Source: Notolepis coatsorum
Taxonomy: Eukaryota > Chordata > Actinopteri > Aulopiformes > Paralepididae
Direction of reading: 5' to 3'
NCBI GenBank assembly: GCA_963971535.1
Contig: OZ020593.1
Location: 35,359,100 to 35,423,099, forward strand
Length of the DNA stretch: 64,000 bases
Part shown: one piece after another, positions 30,520-41,174 of the stretch
Numbering within the stretch: the stretch's first letter is position 1
Layout: every line of letters starts with the position of its first letter
Notes under the pieces: model-generated
What the model was told of the DNA's origin: nothing
The model's input: only the letters and a program-made list of their open reading frames with translations
Databases searched by the model: none
Program-made: the position numbers and the translations under genes

Positions 30520-31334
30520 CGAGCGTTAGTTAAGCATTAGCTGAGTGGCTAACAGCAGCTAAAGTTAGCTGAGTTGGCTAAGAGAGAGAGAGAGAGAGAG
30601 AATTAACTCACTTTGTTTAATTGAAACGTGGTCCAGCCAGAGGGCTTAATAAAGTGTATGTCCACTGACTGTCCCCCAGACTGTTGTCGATGTATATCCA
30701 TTCCACTCACTGCCCACTGTCCAGACTCCAGACTGAATCACAAGTTCACAACACACAGCCTCGAACATGTTGCAAACTGTGGCTAAGGAAAAAACTGGCA
30801 TCGCCGCGTCGGCCAATCAGAGAGCGTCTCCGCGGAATGCGGCTAAGGAAAAAAATGCTGCTACGGAAAAAAACCATAGACGCTGCTGCTTAGACCGCTT
30901 CAAATCGCGCCCGGCTTCCATCATAAACATCATATTTTAACGCACAACGCGTTACGCACTGATTGGCTGCGACGGATACAGCGATGAAACAGTGACGCGC
31001 ACTTGACGCTATTGCGTCTAGCCCGAGAGAAATACGGCAGGAGAAATGCGGCTAAGGTAATGGAACGTTCTTTATCAGACAGAATCGTCACTTCCTGTTC
31101 AGGAAAACGATTATTAATATTTTATATTTTAACGTTATATTGTGCATTGGAAACACAAACATACTTAAAATGAGTAAATATTATTCATTTTAAACATGCT
31201 TATTTTATTTTTAGGGGTCTAAAATAAAAATAAAAATAAAACATTTTCTTCTTCTCCTCCTTTCTTTACCAGGGGGTGCGGCAGGGGGGGCGGCGCCCTA
31301 GCGCCCCCCAGTGGCGGCCGCCACTGCTTCAATC
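30226..31334. mobile_element. hAT element copy B with 8-bp TSD
   Basis: The element is 30234-31326 (1093 bp), starting CAGTGGCGGCTCCTGG and ending with the complement of CAGTGGCGGCCGCC. The 8-mer CTTCAATC flanks it (30226-30233, 31327-31334). Both outer parts match copy A, but the centre with the transposase start is missing. (GA)n runs at 30406-30424, 30461-30520 and 30580-30600 have grown inside. Non-autonomous. Confidence 0.9.
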
Positions 31335-31575
31335 CGGTTTTAGAGCCAATTACAGCACAGAGACTGCCCTAATAAAACGACCTTCTCATTGCTGCTGACT
31401 CCGGACATGTCTGCTGCATTTGATACAGTCTGCCACACTAACCTTCTGGACCGCATGTCTGACTATCTCAGCGTCACTGGCACAGCTCTCTCCTGGCTCC
31501 GGTCATATCTCTCAAACAGGAAACAGTTCATCACCATCAACAACTCCAGATCCCCCCCTGGGCCCTGTACTATAA
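31335..31575 (+). mobile_element. L2-type LINE fragment, right of hAT copy B
   Basis: Reads GFRANYSTETALI, then in other frames DMSAAFDTVCHTNLLDRM and LSWLRSYLSNRKQFITINNS, the L2 RT palm. Relative to other L2 copies about 30 bp are lost between STETALI and SAAFDT. It ends in the middle of RT and meets a different LINE tail at about 31575. Inactive. Confidence 0.7.
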
Positions 31576-31905
31576 TTGTATGACCTGTATCATGTCTTCT
31601 ACTATCACCATGTACCTGTACCTCCCCTCCCCCTTCCCCCATGCTGCTATGATGCCTGAATTTCCCCAAGGGGATCAATTAAGGAATATCTTTTCGTATC
31701 TTAACTGATACAGACCCTTGTCTGCACCTTCCATTACACTGTTTATTTTCTCATATTCTTATATTCAGAGTTAATTATATTGTTTACACTGCTTATTTTT
31801 ATCTTGCTATAATGTAATTGCATATATTTACGTCTTTCTACTATTACCATGCCCATACCTCCCCTCCCCATGACACCCAAATTCAATAAAGGAATATTTT
31901 ATCTT
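31576..31905 (+). repeat. Two Rex1-like LINE 3' ends
   Basis: 31600-31695 contains CTCCCCTCCC, CCATGCTGCTATGATGCCTG, AATTTCCCCAAGGGGATC and AAGGAATATC, matching the LINE end at 55255-55350. A second, more diverged tail with CTCCCCTCCCCATGACACCC and AATAAAGGAATATTTTATC lies at 31850-31905. Confidence 0.6.
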
Positions 31906-31934
31906 ATTTTAACCGCAAAGTTCCTTTATCAAAG

Positions 31935-32075
31935 TTAAATGTGTGTGTTTTGTGTTGTGTGCGTGTGTGGGGGGGGGGGGGGATTACGTATGTATGAGAG
32001 TGTGTCTGCAAGCAGATGTGTAAAGGTGTGTGTGTGTGTGTGTGTGTGTGTGTCTGTGTGTGTGTGTGTGTAAGT
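31935..32075 (+). repeat. GT microsatellite with G13 run
   Basis: GT dinucleotides at 31940-31966 and 32026-32070 flank a run of about 13 G at 31970-31982. Confidence 0.85.
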
Positions 32076-32101
32076 GGCTCATGCGTGGTGGTGAATCACT
32101 C

Positions 32102-32395
32102 AAAGGGATAGTTCAGATTTTTGGAATCCTAGCCCTGTTTGCTACTTACCAATGTTGATGTCGGTACACGCTGATTGAAGCTCAACTGAAATCTTCTTTT
32201 AGTGAATGTGGAGTACATTTTCCTGAACAGACAGGAGCTTGACTCCATTGACTTTGCATTAGTTTGTGGTTAACTAACCGGAGCTAGTACGAGGAGCGGC
32301 GTGGATTGTGCTGAGAACGGATTACGCCGATCGATAACGTCATTGGTTAGCAGGTAATTGAGCTAGGGTTCCAAACATCTGATCTATCCCTTTAA
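32102..32395. mobile_element. Small TIR element (MITE), TTAA at right edge
   Basis: The left end AAAGGGATAGTTCAGATTTT and the complement of the right end, AAAGGGATAGATCAGATGTT, match over about 23 bp with two or three differences. TTAA lies at the right edge (32392-32395); the left edge has lost it. AAAGGGATAGTTC-ended MITEs are frequent in fish. Non-coding. Confidence 0.65.
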
Positions 32396-32970
32396 TGACA
32401 CGGCTGAATGAGACATAATGGCAGACCTGAAGCTTTGACGAGACAGATGCTTATTAAACATAGCCAGCCATTTGTTAGTGGAACAGATGTTCCTTGTCAG
32501 GTATAAAAGGGTAACATGGTTTTCATCGTCTCAATATAGACTCCTATACGCCAGGGCTGAATCACCCCCCCAACGCTTTCCCCAACCCTACTTAATCTTC
32601 ATCACCGTCTCATGCTCTCAATACGTCAGTTCCTCCCACCCGTACCCTCCCTTGGGGAGACTAAATACCCCCCATGCAAGTTTTTGTTTCTTAGGATGGC
32701 CCACGTAATGTTTTGCCTTTGCCGTGACCCAACCTAACTTCATTGGTCATGAGTCTTGTGACAACCCGTCGTGGCATCCGATGTCACGCTGTGATGGGCT
32801 GCGACGCTCTCTACTACCAGCTTGAGTGTAAATTGAGTGCATGTCTAATGAAAAGGTCTCTGAATATCTGGCTGATTTTCCAATGTCCATGTCTATTGCC
32901 TGCCTTTTTGTGGTGTATGCGGACAGAAATCTTTCAAGAGTGTACTATTTATTCAGAATTACACATTCAT
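32396..32970. other. No gene recognised
   Basis: No supported coding or repeat feature. Short open frames lack family signs. Confidence 0.35.
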
Positions 32971-32971
32971 T

Positions 32972-33242
32972 CATGCATGTCCATTCTTTTTTTTTTTAAA
33001 CTTTGGCCATTCCGCTGGCTCTTTTTTGCGTTTATCGCATTTACTCTGGTCAAGGATGACCGACAGAAACAGGCTGAATGGGGTACAGATGGGGGGAAGA
33101 CACTCTGGGAAAGGCACGGCTGCAGTCCGGGATTCGAACTCGCTAAACCCCAGATCCGTGACGAGCACGGTTGTCCCCGGCGCTGAAATAGCGCTCGAGG
33201 TACGCGGTGAGCTACTGGAGCTCCCCATGCATGTCCATTCTT
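32972..33242 (-). mobile_element. tRNA-derived SINE with 17-bp TSD
   Basis: The SINE is 32989-33225 on minus. Its head has an A box-like TAGCTCACCGCGTACC and a B box AGTTCGAATCCCG, spaced as in tRNA genes. It ends in a run of about 11 A (complement of T at 32989-32998). The 17-mer CATGCATGTCCATTCTT flanks it on both sides without mismatch (32972-32988, 33226-33242). It is transcribed, if at all, by RNA polymerase III and moved by a LINE enzyme. The perfect TSD argues for a young insertion. Confidence 0.88.
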
Positions 33243-33575
33243 AAGTAAATTCAGTGTAATAATACTACTGATTATGTGTCAGGATGAGAAACTAAAGTGT
33301 TTGTTCACCAGTAACAGTAGACGGTGGATGAGTTCATGTGCCAGCTTCATCCATTTCCAACTATACTGTAAATAATTAAGAGCAGGGAGTAAGGAGACGA
33401 TTGGATAATTCTACTCTCTGCAATGCCTGGTGGATGAGATAAACCTAGAGATTAGCTTGCCTGAAGCAGATGTCTAAGTCATTGCACTCTCATTCATTCA
33501 TGATTCATGATACAACTGATAGGCCTAATTACGAACAGCGACGAAATGGACTGCATGGATAAACAAAAATGTAAG
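33243..33575. other. No gene recognised
   Basis: A/T-rich sequence, no supported feature. Confidence 0.3.
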
Positions 33576-33579
33576 AAAG

Positions 33580-33983
33580 TCAATGAAAGAAAGAGATCAT
33601 GCCCTAAAAATAGCCCTTAAGTCCAACATGGAACACAACAAACATAAGACATAAGAAGAAATAAGGTGACCAAAGAACTGAGACAGGCAAAGGCATCTCT
33701 TTTTATTGGCATAATCAATGAAACAACTGGAAACAGTAAGCTGATTTGGGATAATATAAAGAAACTGAACCAAAAGTGCTATGAATATTAAATTTACTGA
33801 AAAGCTCCAAAGCTAATGATGTGTTTGGGCTGGACTCCTCTCTCCTAAATAAATACATAGAATCACTCTCAGGGCTCATTATCAAAATGGTCAACACCTC
33901 TATCCGAGAGGCTGTGTTCCCACAGGTCTGGAAGTCCACTATCATCACACCGATTTTTCAGGAAATGCCACAGAGGTCAGTAA
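33580..33983 (+). mobile_element. LINE fragment, region before RT palm
   Basis: Readable words across frames: VTKELRQAKASLFIGII, GNSKLIWDNIKKLN, FGLDSSLLNKYIESLSGL and REAVFPQVWKSTIITPIF (frame 33821-34009). These are the linker and fingers of a LINE RT of the same general type as 41175-41914. It has a stop and frame changes, and stops at 33983 where a LINE tail of opposite strand begins, GGTCAGTAAC being the junction. Confidence 0.6.
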
Positions 33984-34261
33984 CTTTTTTTTATTTAACC
34001 TTTATTTAACCAGGAAGTCCCATTGAGATACAAGATCTCTTTTGCAAGGGAGACCTGGCCCTGTTTCTCGTACCTGGTTCAACTAAGTCGATCAAGATGT
34101 CATTATCCAGATTCAGTTAACCCGATGTTCGAAGCCGGGATTTTCCTGTTCCTCGAAGGTGGATTCAGTCTCGTTAACTCGATTCAGACTTGAGACTCAG
34201 GCTAAGTGCGCGCGGCCGCTTTAGGTGAAAAGCCAGCACGTATCGATGGCAGAGATCCTGA

Positions 34262-34345
34262 TTCTCTAACGGCATTGATTGATTAATTGATTTAAGACTT
34301 TATTGACAGATTGCAATACGGCTCAATCGCCTCGCCGACAAGTTA
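34262..34345 (-). repeat. CR1-type LINE tail fragment
   Basis: ATTGATTGATTAATTGATTT, GACTTTATTGACAGATTGCA and ATACGGCTCAAT on plus resemble the complement of the CR1 3' end at 55538-55620, more diverged. It lies inside the TIR element. Confidence 0.5.
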
Positions 34346-34544
34346 AATGCGTTATCTATAGGCTAATTCTAAATCCCTCATTACCTCAATCAATCAGATT
34401 ATATTTCTTTAAACTTGCCTGCTGGATTGAATAATCAAATGAGATCTTGCTAGCGAAAATAATTAGTTAAACTGTTATATAGAATTACGATACGGCTCTC
34501 TTACCCATTGATTGATGTATAGTCGATGTTTAACTTATCTCCAA

Positions 34545-34612
34545 TGTGGTCTAACGGGTTGTTCTTTTGACTTTCACGCAGACGACCGGGGTTCGAGACC
34601 CTAGTCTTTTCC
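34545..34612 (+). tRNA. tRNA-Glu(TTC)-like pseudogene
   Basis: The A box region TGGTCTAACGGGTT, anticodon loop CTTTCAC (anticodon TTC) and B box GGGGTTCGAGACCC are in tRNA order and spacing. The acceptor ends do not pair well and the anticodon stem is imperfect, so it is a tRNA-derived relic rather than a working gene. It sits inside a DNA transposon. Confidence 0.45.
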
Positions 34613-34766
34613 TTCTTTTTGCAATATAGGAATAATTCAATTTGGTGCACGTTGAGAGCTATATAAAGAATGACATCCTCAATGCATGTAGATTTATAAT
34701 ATTTTAACTTAAAACCAGGCTACTTTGGCGTATAATCATTAATATTATATTCAAAAAAATTATATT

Positions 34767-34840
34767 GGAAACACGGAGTTTTGAACACCGGTCGCTGGGT
34801 TGGCAGGCTTGAGCACTACCGCTGCGCCACTGGACCAGAT
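34767..34840 (-). tRNA. tRNA-Gly(GCC)-like pseudogene
   Basis: On minus: A box TGGCGCAGCGGTAGTGC, anticodon loop CTGCCAA (anticodon GCC) and B box-like GTGTTCAAAACTC. The T arm is decayed and the acceptor does not pair cleanly. Opposite in orientation to the tRNA-Glu-like piece 150 bp away in the same element. Confidence 0.4.
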
Positions 34841-35847
34841 GGGATAAATTCATTGTTTATACATTAATGAACGAGAGACCCGTGTTTAGAATATTCTTTA
34901 TTTTGAATGAAGTTTTATTTCTTTATCCTCATTCATTAATGTGACGTCAACGGCTCATTCAATTTCTCAAATCCGTCAAACAGCGCATCTCATCAGACAT
35001 CTTAATCCCAGTTACAATTAAAATAACCACGTCATAATGTGTACATCGCACCGAGCGAGCGCCACGGTATATATAACGTGCATTATTTAGGACAAAGTGA
35101 ATTTAGTATCAGCATTTTGGGTCTATTTTACATTTCAAAAGCCCCCTCTGGAAGAATGGAGCACAAAAACGTAATTCAGAATGGTATAATGCAGATCGTA
35201 GACTGTGGGAATAATTTCAGGAAACGGGCTGTCACTATTTTGCGGGGGCGTGGCGATGGTTCAGGCTAACTTGAACTTAAACTCTGCTTTCGACCAGGCT
35301 CAAACTTTTGGATCTGTTGTCATGGTGATTTGGAAAATCCACGTACGGGGAATCGGAAAGTCCGGCTTAAGTCAGAATTACCCGAAAGTTATCCGGCTAA
35401 CTCAGTTATCCAGGTACGAGGAACGGGGCCCTGGCCAAGATGACAGCAATAACACCCGCAAACATCAGACAGCAATAAAATGTGCGGTACATCACACAAG
35501 AACATAATAAAAGTGCATGTACACAATACACAATACATCACACGTAAACATAAAAACACAAAACAGAACAGTCTACATAACAGTAAAAGTGTACGACAGT
35601 AAAATAGTAAAATAAAATAGTAAAATACAGGGCAATACAGTAACTCTGCAGTTTTGCAGCTGGGACCCGACTAGAGAAAGCAGCGACACTCTTCCTGTAG
35701 GAAGTTATGTAATACAGACCTAAACTCGCAGAGGGAGACCAGGGTATCTAAGTGGATATGGTCCTGTAGCCCATTCCATGCCCAAGGTGCAAAGCTTGAA
35801 AAAGCTGTTCTTCCTAGTTCAGTGTTTATTCTCTATTTTTTTTTTTT

Positions 35848-36384
35848 TTAAAGTAGCCATCTTGTGGACCTGGTATGGTAGCTGCTAGAGGCAAAGATAA
35901 TTAGGTTGGAAAGATATAGGGGAAGCTTCCCTATGATGGCCTTATATATAAAAACAAACATGTGGGATTTCCTCCGTACGTACAGAGAGGTCCATCCTAC
36001 CATTTGGTAAAGCACACAATGGTGAGTAAGCCCTTTGGCACTAGTGATGAAGCGCAGAGAAGCATGATACACACCGTCTAGCTTTTTTAGCATTGAAGAG
36101 GCAGCATGCATATATATTATGTCACCATAGTCAATTACAGACAGGAATGTGGCTTGAACAAATTTCTTTCTGGCCTCAAAAGAAAAGCATAGTTTGTTGC
36201 GAAAGAAAAAACCAAGTTTTAGTTTAAGTTTCTTTGTGAGGTTTCCAATATGCACTTTAAAAGATAGCTTTTCATCCAGCCATAGCCCAAGATACTTGTA
36301 GGATGAAACATTTTCTATGGTTGCTCCCTTTAGCGTAACGATATGAACATGATTCACTGGCTGTGAGCGAGCCCTTGTGAACAA
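35848..36384 (-). pseudogene. LINE reverse-transcriptase C-terminal region
   Basis: A 178-residue frame with SSYKYLGLWLDEKLSFKVHI near residue 27, SVIDYGDIIYMHAA near 87, LDGVYHASLRFIT near 104 and LYVRRKSHMFVFIYKAIIG near 133. These are the thumb and post-RT words of a CR1/jockey-group LINE protein. The catalytic palm and endonuclease are not present upstream, and an A-rich tract interrupts the end (SYHTRSTRWLL, then K-rich). It belongs to the 5'-truncated LINE ending at 33984. Not functional. Confidence 0.7.
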
Positions 36385-36399
36385 ATTCTTCCTGATTTC

Positions 36400-36953
36400 C
36401 AGGAAGAATTCAAGCTGGAGATTGGTTTCAGAGGCAATGGCTCAATTGATGAAAAGGTGATTTATTCAGCAGACAAAGCACAGGTTTCACAGCACAGCAA
36501 ACGATAGGTCCCTCCATGACAACAGTCTCGGCTAGACTGCGTCCCTAGCAATGGTCCAACATGGTTCTTATATCTAAACTGTTGACCCCTAATTTCAAGA
36601 TGAGCTGGTCTGAGTCACACGGCCTTTGATCAACAGGTTTTAATCAACAATGGTCTTGTGATCAGGGGTGTGTCAGGGCCCCACTTACAGAGGTTCTCTG
36701 TGTGTGTGTGGGGGTGGGTGTGGGTGTGTGTGTAGTGTGTGTATGTGTGGGAGTGTGGTGTGTCTCTGTGTGTGTGAATGTGTGTAGTGTAGTCTAGTGT
36801 GTAGTGTGTGTATGTGTGGTGTGTCTATGAGAGAGAGTGTATGTTTTAGTCTAGTGTAGTCTAGTGTGTAGTGTGTGTATGTGTGGGAGTGTGGTGTGTT
36901 TATGAGAGAGAGAGTGTATGTGTGTGGTTTTAGTCTCTTCGGTACGTGCGTGT

Positions 36954-36995
<42 letters not shown>

Positions 36996-37180
36996 TGAGT
37001 GAGTGTGTGTGTGTGTGTGTGTGTGGCGTCTGCATGTCTGATTAAATCATTTGCATTTGGCTCCTTCGAGGTGCAGGGATGACCAGTTTAACCTGTTGAG
37101 TGGATGTTCTGGGTGAGACAGCTGGGGGCCGTGTGTTCTCAATAAACAAATTGGTCTGGGTCTGTTTGGCCTTACACATT
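36400..37180 (-). other. Unclassified repeat-like segment with LTR-like signals
   Basis: On minus it begins TGTGTAAGGCC (37175), has a TATA-like GATATAAGAACC near 36575 and AATAAATCACC near 36460. This order is LTR-like, but I find no target duplication and no partner LTR. It also contains a long GT-rich tract (36700-37025). An LTR fossil is possible; I am not confident. Confidence 0.25.
36700..37025 (+). repeat. GT-rich microsatellite/minisatellite
   Basis: GT runs (36953-36992 and 37002-37024) follow imperfect repeats of TAGTCTAGTGTGTAGTGTG with TATGTGTGGGAGTGTGGTG (36720-36930), about three units of 60-90 bp. Confidence 0.8.
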
Positions 37181-37211
37181 AGTAACTAGATCATGCTATA
37201 ATAATTTGCTG

Positions 37212-40200
37212 TTAACACATTGTGAGCCATAAACGGCGTAAGTCATTATTGCCCGCCATGCGTTGAACGGCAACAACGGCATAAATCGTTTTTGGGATCA
37301 ATATTACATTTTTTCGCCATGGCATTCATAATTCATCCAGCCTCCCTCCGGACTGCAGCGGCACCCTGTGTGAGATTGCAACGCCTCAATACCGCCGCCT
37401 GCTGGATGGTCGGGCGAGTTACACTCACGCCAAACCGGAAGTGGCGATCGCTGCATCGAGGAAATCCCTCCGGCAGTCATATCTTGTTACGTGGGTCCAG
37501 ACAAACACTCGAGTGCATTTGGATTGCTTTCTAAACGCAATAATCAATATGATTTCGGCGTTTATTGCGCCATACAAACCGGAAATGGATCGACGTCAAA
37601 TAATTGGGATCTTTTTCCTCCAGTCTCATCGGTGAACGGTAACAGGACACTAACGTTATTTTCAGCCCGATTGTCCATTTCTTTGTTTGCAATCAGTCTG
37701 ATCAATATATCAACCCATACTAAATAAAGCCGTTACTGACGATCAAGGAATTATAAACTACCTCCCCCCCTTTCCTTCACGCATGATGAAGCATAATGTA
37801 TACCGATCATATACATTTGAATTTTTTAATATAGCGTGTGTAGCAGTCTGGAAAATATGGTATATTATTCAGAACTGCTGACTGTGTTTATATCCCTTTT
37901 TGTACACAAAGACATTCTAACTAGTGTCATTGATTCACACGAACAATGACACAAACGTCCCCGTCCAAAGAGCATGTAAATACGGATCATAAATGACAGT
38001 ATTGATTCATATTTTACAGTGCGTCTCCCCGTGTGACTGGCAGGCGGGACCAGCAGGGGGCAGTAGCAGGCAGAGAGTGGCGGAGAGAGCTGAGAGATGA
38101 TAAAGGGAGGAGTGCAACGGAAGTCGTTCTCTTCGGCAGTGAACTTGACAACGAGAAGTCACGTCTAACGGGGGGGCTCTGGATAGCCCCGTTGCTGACT
38201 TTATGCCGGAGTGCCCCGTGGAACAGTGACGGGTGATAGGAAGTACTGGCTAGTGGATACGATATCCTAGCAGTACCAGTGTTATGATATTATGAACATT
38301 AAGTGCAGAGTCAGGCACTAAGAGTCGAGTTATACCTAGTTACAGTGAGCGGTATAGGTAGCGTGCGGCTAAGGATCACAGTAGCATTGCTCGTGTTATA
38401 CCTAGTTACAGTGACGGTATAGTCTGCGTGCCAGAGACGTACGGGACATCCAAGCAGTCTGCCCGGGCGTCAACAGCTGTCTGCACCGGAGAGCAGCAGC
38501 ACACCTGCTCCAGGCTGCCTACAGGACACGGGGAGTTCTTTACCACCAGCAGAGTTCGCCCAGCACCAGCTCAGCCAGCACTGCCTCTCTGCTATAGCCC
38601 CGCCTGCTAGCACCTGCGGCGCGAGTGTTCGACGCCATCTTGCCACCAGGACGGTGGTGGAGCGGCGCGGCCGCCGTTTTGGTAGAGTAAACATTAGGGC
38701 TTCGGCGCCCAGGATCTATTGCACCTTACACAGTGTGGAGCGGCCTGCGGGTGAAGTTAACGTTGCTAACTGCAGACCCCAAACATTACATTACATGCCG
38801 GCATTAGCATAGGGCTTTTGTTTGGTAATTGTGGGCCCACACTTTTGGTTTTATTTCCTTTTCTTTGAGCGTGATACAATGTGTGTGTATTAATATTTTC
38901 CCATTCAATTAACCATTCCCTGAGGGGGGAAGTTACAGACCTGGTGCATTATAATTAAAGCCTTTTGAGGTATTATTCTGACCGTATAATTAAAGCCTGT
39001 TGAGGTATTATACAGGGTGAGGACCCAGACGTGGGTGGTGAGTCAAACACCGTGAAGTATATTATCCCTGATAGTAACCCAGAGGTGGGTGCATAATATA
39101 CGTGTTTATGAGGTATTGAGTTGAACAGCAGGGGCTATAGTAGGACTTCAGCCCAATTGGCCACTAGTATTAAATAATTGTAACTGAACAGTACAATTAA
39201 CATAAAGACTTGAATGGGGTTCTGTGTGCGTGTCCATTCCTGTGCCCTGCATTAACTCTTTTGGTGTGGGTAACGTATATATATGGTTAACCCCTTCCTA
39301 CCCAACTCTCCCCTTTTCATTTTAAGGTTTCTAGGGTCATTGAGGGAGGGTACTGCTTGCGGGGGGAACTCAGAGTATTTGATTACAATTCAGTCACGAG
39401 GTGTGGGAGGGTCTAAGGAGCGACTGGGAGGAGTGGGAGCGTGTTGGGGAGTACTGCTGACCGCCCTGCGACAGGGAAGGAAGACCAGAGTACCAGACCA
39501 GGTTGGTAAATCCCGGGCCCCATCCACTCACACTACCAGCCTCCAGTCGACGCCCCAGGCCCAAAGACGAGGGTGCAGCCAGACAGAGTTCTGCTGTGTC
39601 CAGCTACCTCCTGACTGCCAGCAACTGTTCCCACGAAGCAGGGATAATCCACCCTGCTACACGTGTATAGGAAAGAAACGCCAATCGATAATCTATCATA
39701 TGCGTCAGGGCCTATAACTAGCGTTTTTGGAATTACAGAAGAAAAGTGTAACTGAGGGGTTACAAAACCCTGACTGTATTAAAGTTTGTGATAGATTAAA
39801 CCACTGCTAGTTATGTACTTTAATTACTGGCCAGACAGTACATCAAATATAGATGGTGAACACCCACAAGAACACGGCATTGACACAGAAATAGTATTTG
39901 AGGGTAATTTATTATTATTAGGCAACGTTAGGTTACAGAATGAGAATTAGGGTCGCGCTTGTATGGCGAAGAATATACGTAAAGTCAGTCAAGAGCATGA
40001 GTCACTAAGAATAGCAGGAATCCTACGATGGGTCTAAGTTGACACCACCTGTCGTATAGTAGCAATTATATAGGGCAACACTGGTACCGACTGAGACAAT
40101 GGGTTCCCTCCGGGGGTGTAAGGCCTGGAGGGTAGAGGAATGTTCGGGTACTCCGTCTGATTCAATGAGGAATAAAGAGACTCCAGGTACAGGAGTCGGT

Positions 40201-41174
40201 CCTTGTAAACTCCCTTGATCAGCAGCAAAAGCAATAGTTGTAATCCAAATGCCCGACAGCATTGATGACAGCTAGCCAGCCCCGTCCACGAGGCAGGCCC
40301 GAGTTGTAATCCTCACGAGGTTGAATCCCAAACGATAGTGGAAATCAACGATGCTCTTCTCCGGATACCATGTTCCAAATCAATACAATCCAACCAGGAA
40401 TGGTTCTGCAATCGCCGACGCCGATTCTCCTGTGTACATGTCCAATGCTACACACGAACGAACTGGGTTGGCACGATATACAATAAATGAACGACTATTT
40501 ACTTCACATTAAACTAGGTCGAACTTGACTTTACTTTACTAAACTATTCGCACATGTTCTCAACGCACGGTTGCTCACTTCACTGTTACCGAACTTGTCA
40601 CACTGCTGCTTTAGACGAACTGAATGAACTACTGCTGGGCACACCTGCGCCAGCATATATACTTAAGTGGCAATCTAGTTCCAAACCTAACCACTTTGGT
40701 CCTGAATCAATACACTGCCAAGGGCATGTTCTGACATGCCTGAAACTCGCCCATTGCACCTGTCTGAGTGCGAGACTGCCTGGAGCCTAGGGCGCTATCC
40801 AATAAGGAGAGCGAATATTACTCTGGTTTGAACGTAGGTAAAGGGATATTCCGTGTATATATAAATAATATACAAAGTATATAAAACAATAAATGTAGAT
40901 TCTCAACTTTAATCTGGCCCTTCACAACAAAAAGCTTAAAAACATACTTATATTCTCGAAGGTATTAACACAACAATGTATGAATGAAAAAATATAACGT
41001 TCCCACATCCGGAACGATAGATAATTGATGTTGAATGGGCCATAGTAATGCAGATATAGCTATAATATTTAAAAAGTTATAGCCCTGCAAAGAAGGTAAA
41101 CATCTCCATAGGCTTACAGCGGTGGCAGACTGGGTATAATGATGGGCACAAATGCCCGGCGCCCAATGTGTTAA
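37212..41174. mobile_element. piggyBac-like (TTAA) element copy 2, enlarged by an insertion
   Basis: TTAA at 37212-37215 begins TTAACACATTGTGAGCC; the complement from TTAA 41171-41174 reads TTAACACATTGGGCGCC, 15 of 17 alike. The outer 800 bp on the left (CCGGAAATGGATCGACG; ATTATAAAC) and 250 bp on the right (TATAGCCCTGCAAAGAAGG, TTGAATGGGCCATAGTAATG) match copy 1 at 2718-3692. The middle, about 38030-40925, has no counterpart and is probably a later insertion. No transposase seen. Confidence 0.55.
38030..40925. other. Unclassified insertion inside TTAA element
   Basis: About 2.9 kb absent from the sibling element. It holds short direct duplications: TTATACCTAGTTACAGTGA at 38330 and 38396, and ATAATTAAAGCCT-TTGAGGTATTAT at 38950 and 38985. 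On minus, 39748-40927 has LTR-like order: TGTGAAGGGCC start, TATATATGCTGG near 40660, AATAAATTACC near 39905, end CAGTTACA. No target duplication, gag or pol is recognised. It may be a fossil LTR remnant; class undecided. Confidence 0.3.

Larger units (their letters stand above)
34054..35433. mobile_element. TIR element in LINE 3' UTR, 4-bp TSD, tRNA-like inserts
   Basis: The element is 34058-35429 (1372 bp). Left end GCCCTGTTTCTCGTACCTGG pairs with the complement of the right end, GCCCCGTTCCTCGTACCTGG, 18 of 20. CCTG flanks both sides (34054-34057, 35430-35433), and joining the flanks recreates the LINE text GAGACCTGGCCAAGATGA, so the borders are secure to within the CCTG/GCC overlap. The interior contains a LINE-tail-like piece and two tRNA-like sequences. 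No transposase; superfamily not assigned. Confidence 0.75.
33984..36395 (-). mobile_element. LINE 3' half, minus strand, split by TIR element
   Basis: On minus the element runs from the RT C-terminal region (35848-36384) through a 3' UTR (35430-35840 and 33984-34057). It ends CAATGGGACTTCCTGG, TTAAATAAAGGTTAAATAAA and an A-run (complement of T8 at 33984). This tail is a common fish LINE end. A 1.4-kb TIR element at 34058-35429 interrupts the 3' UTR. The 5' part is truncated near 36395. Confidence 0.7.

Noticed and set aside
34545-34612. Functional tRNA-Glu gene
   Set aside because: Acceptor and anticodon stems do not pair well; it lies in a transposon.
36685-37035. Thr-His rich minus-strand frame
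   Set aside because: Translation of a GT-rich tract.
37212-41174. LTR pair within the TTAA element
   Set aside because: I looked for direct repeats between its two halves and found only short duplications; no target duplication supports an LTR element.
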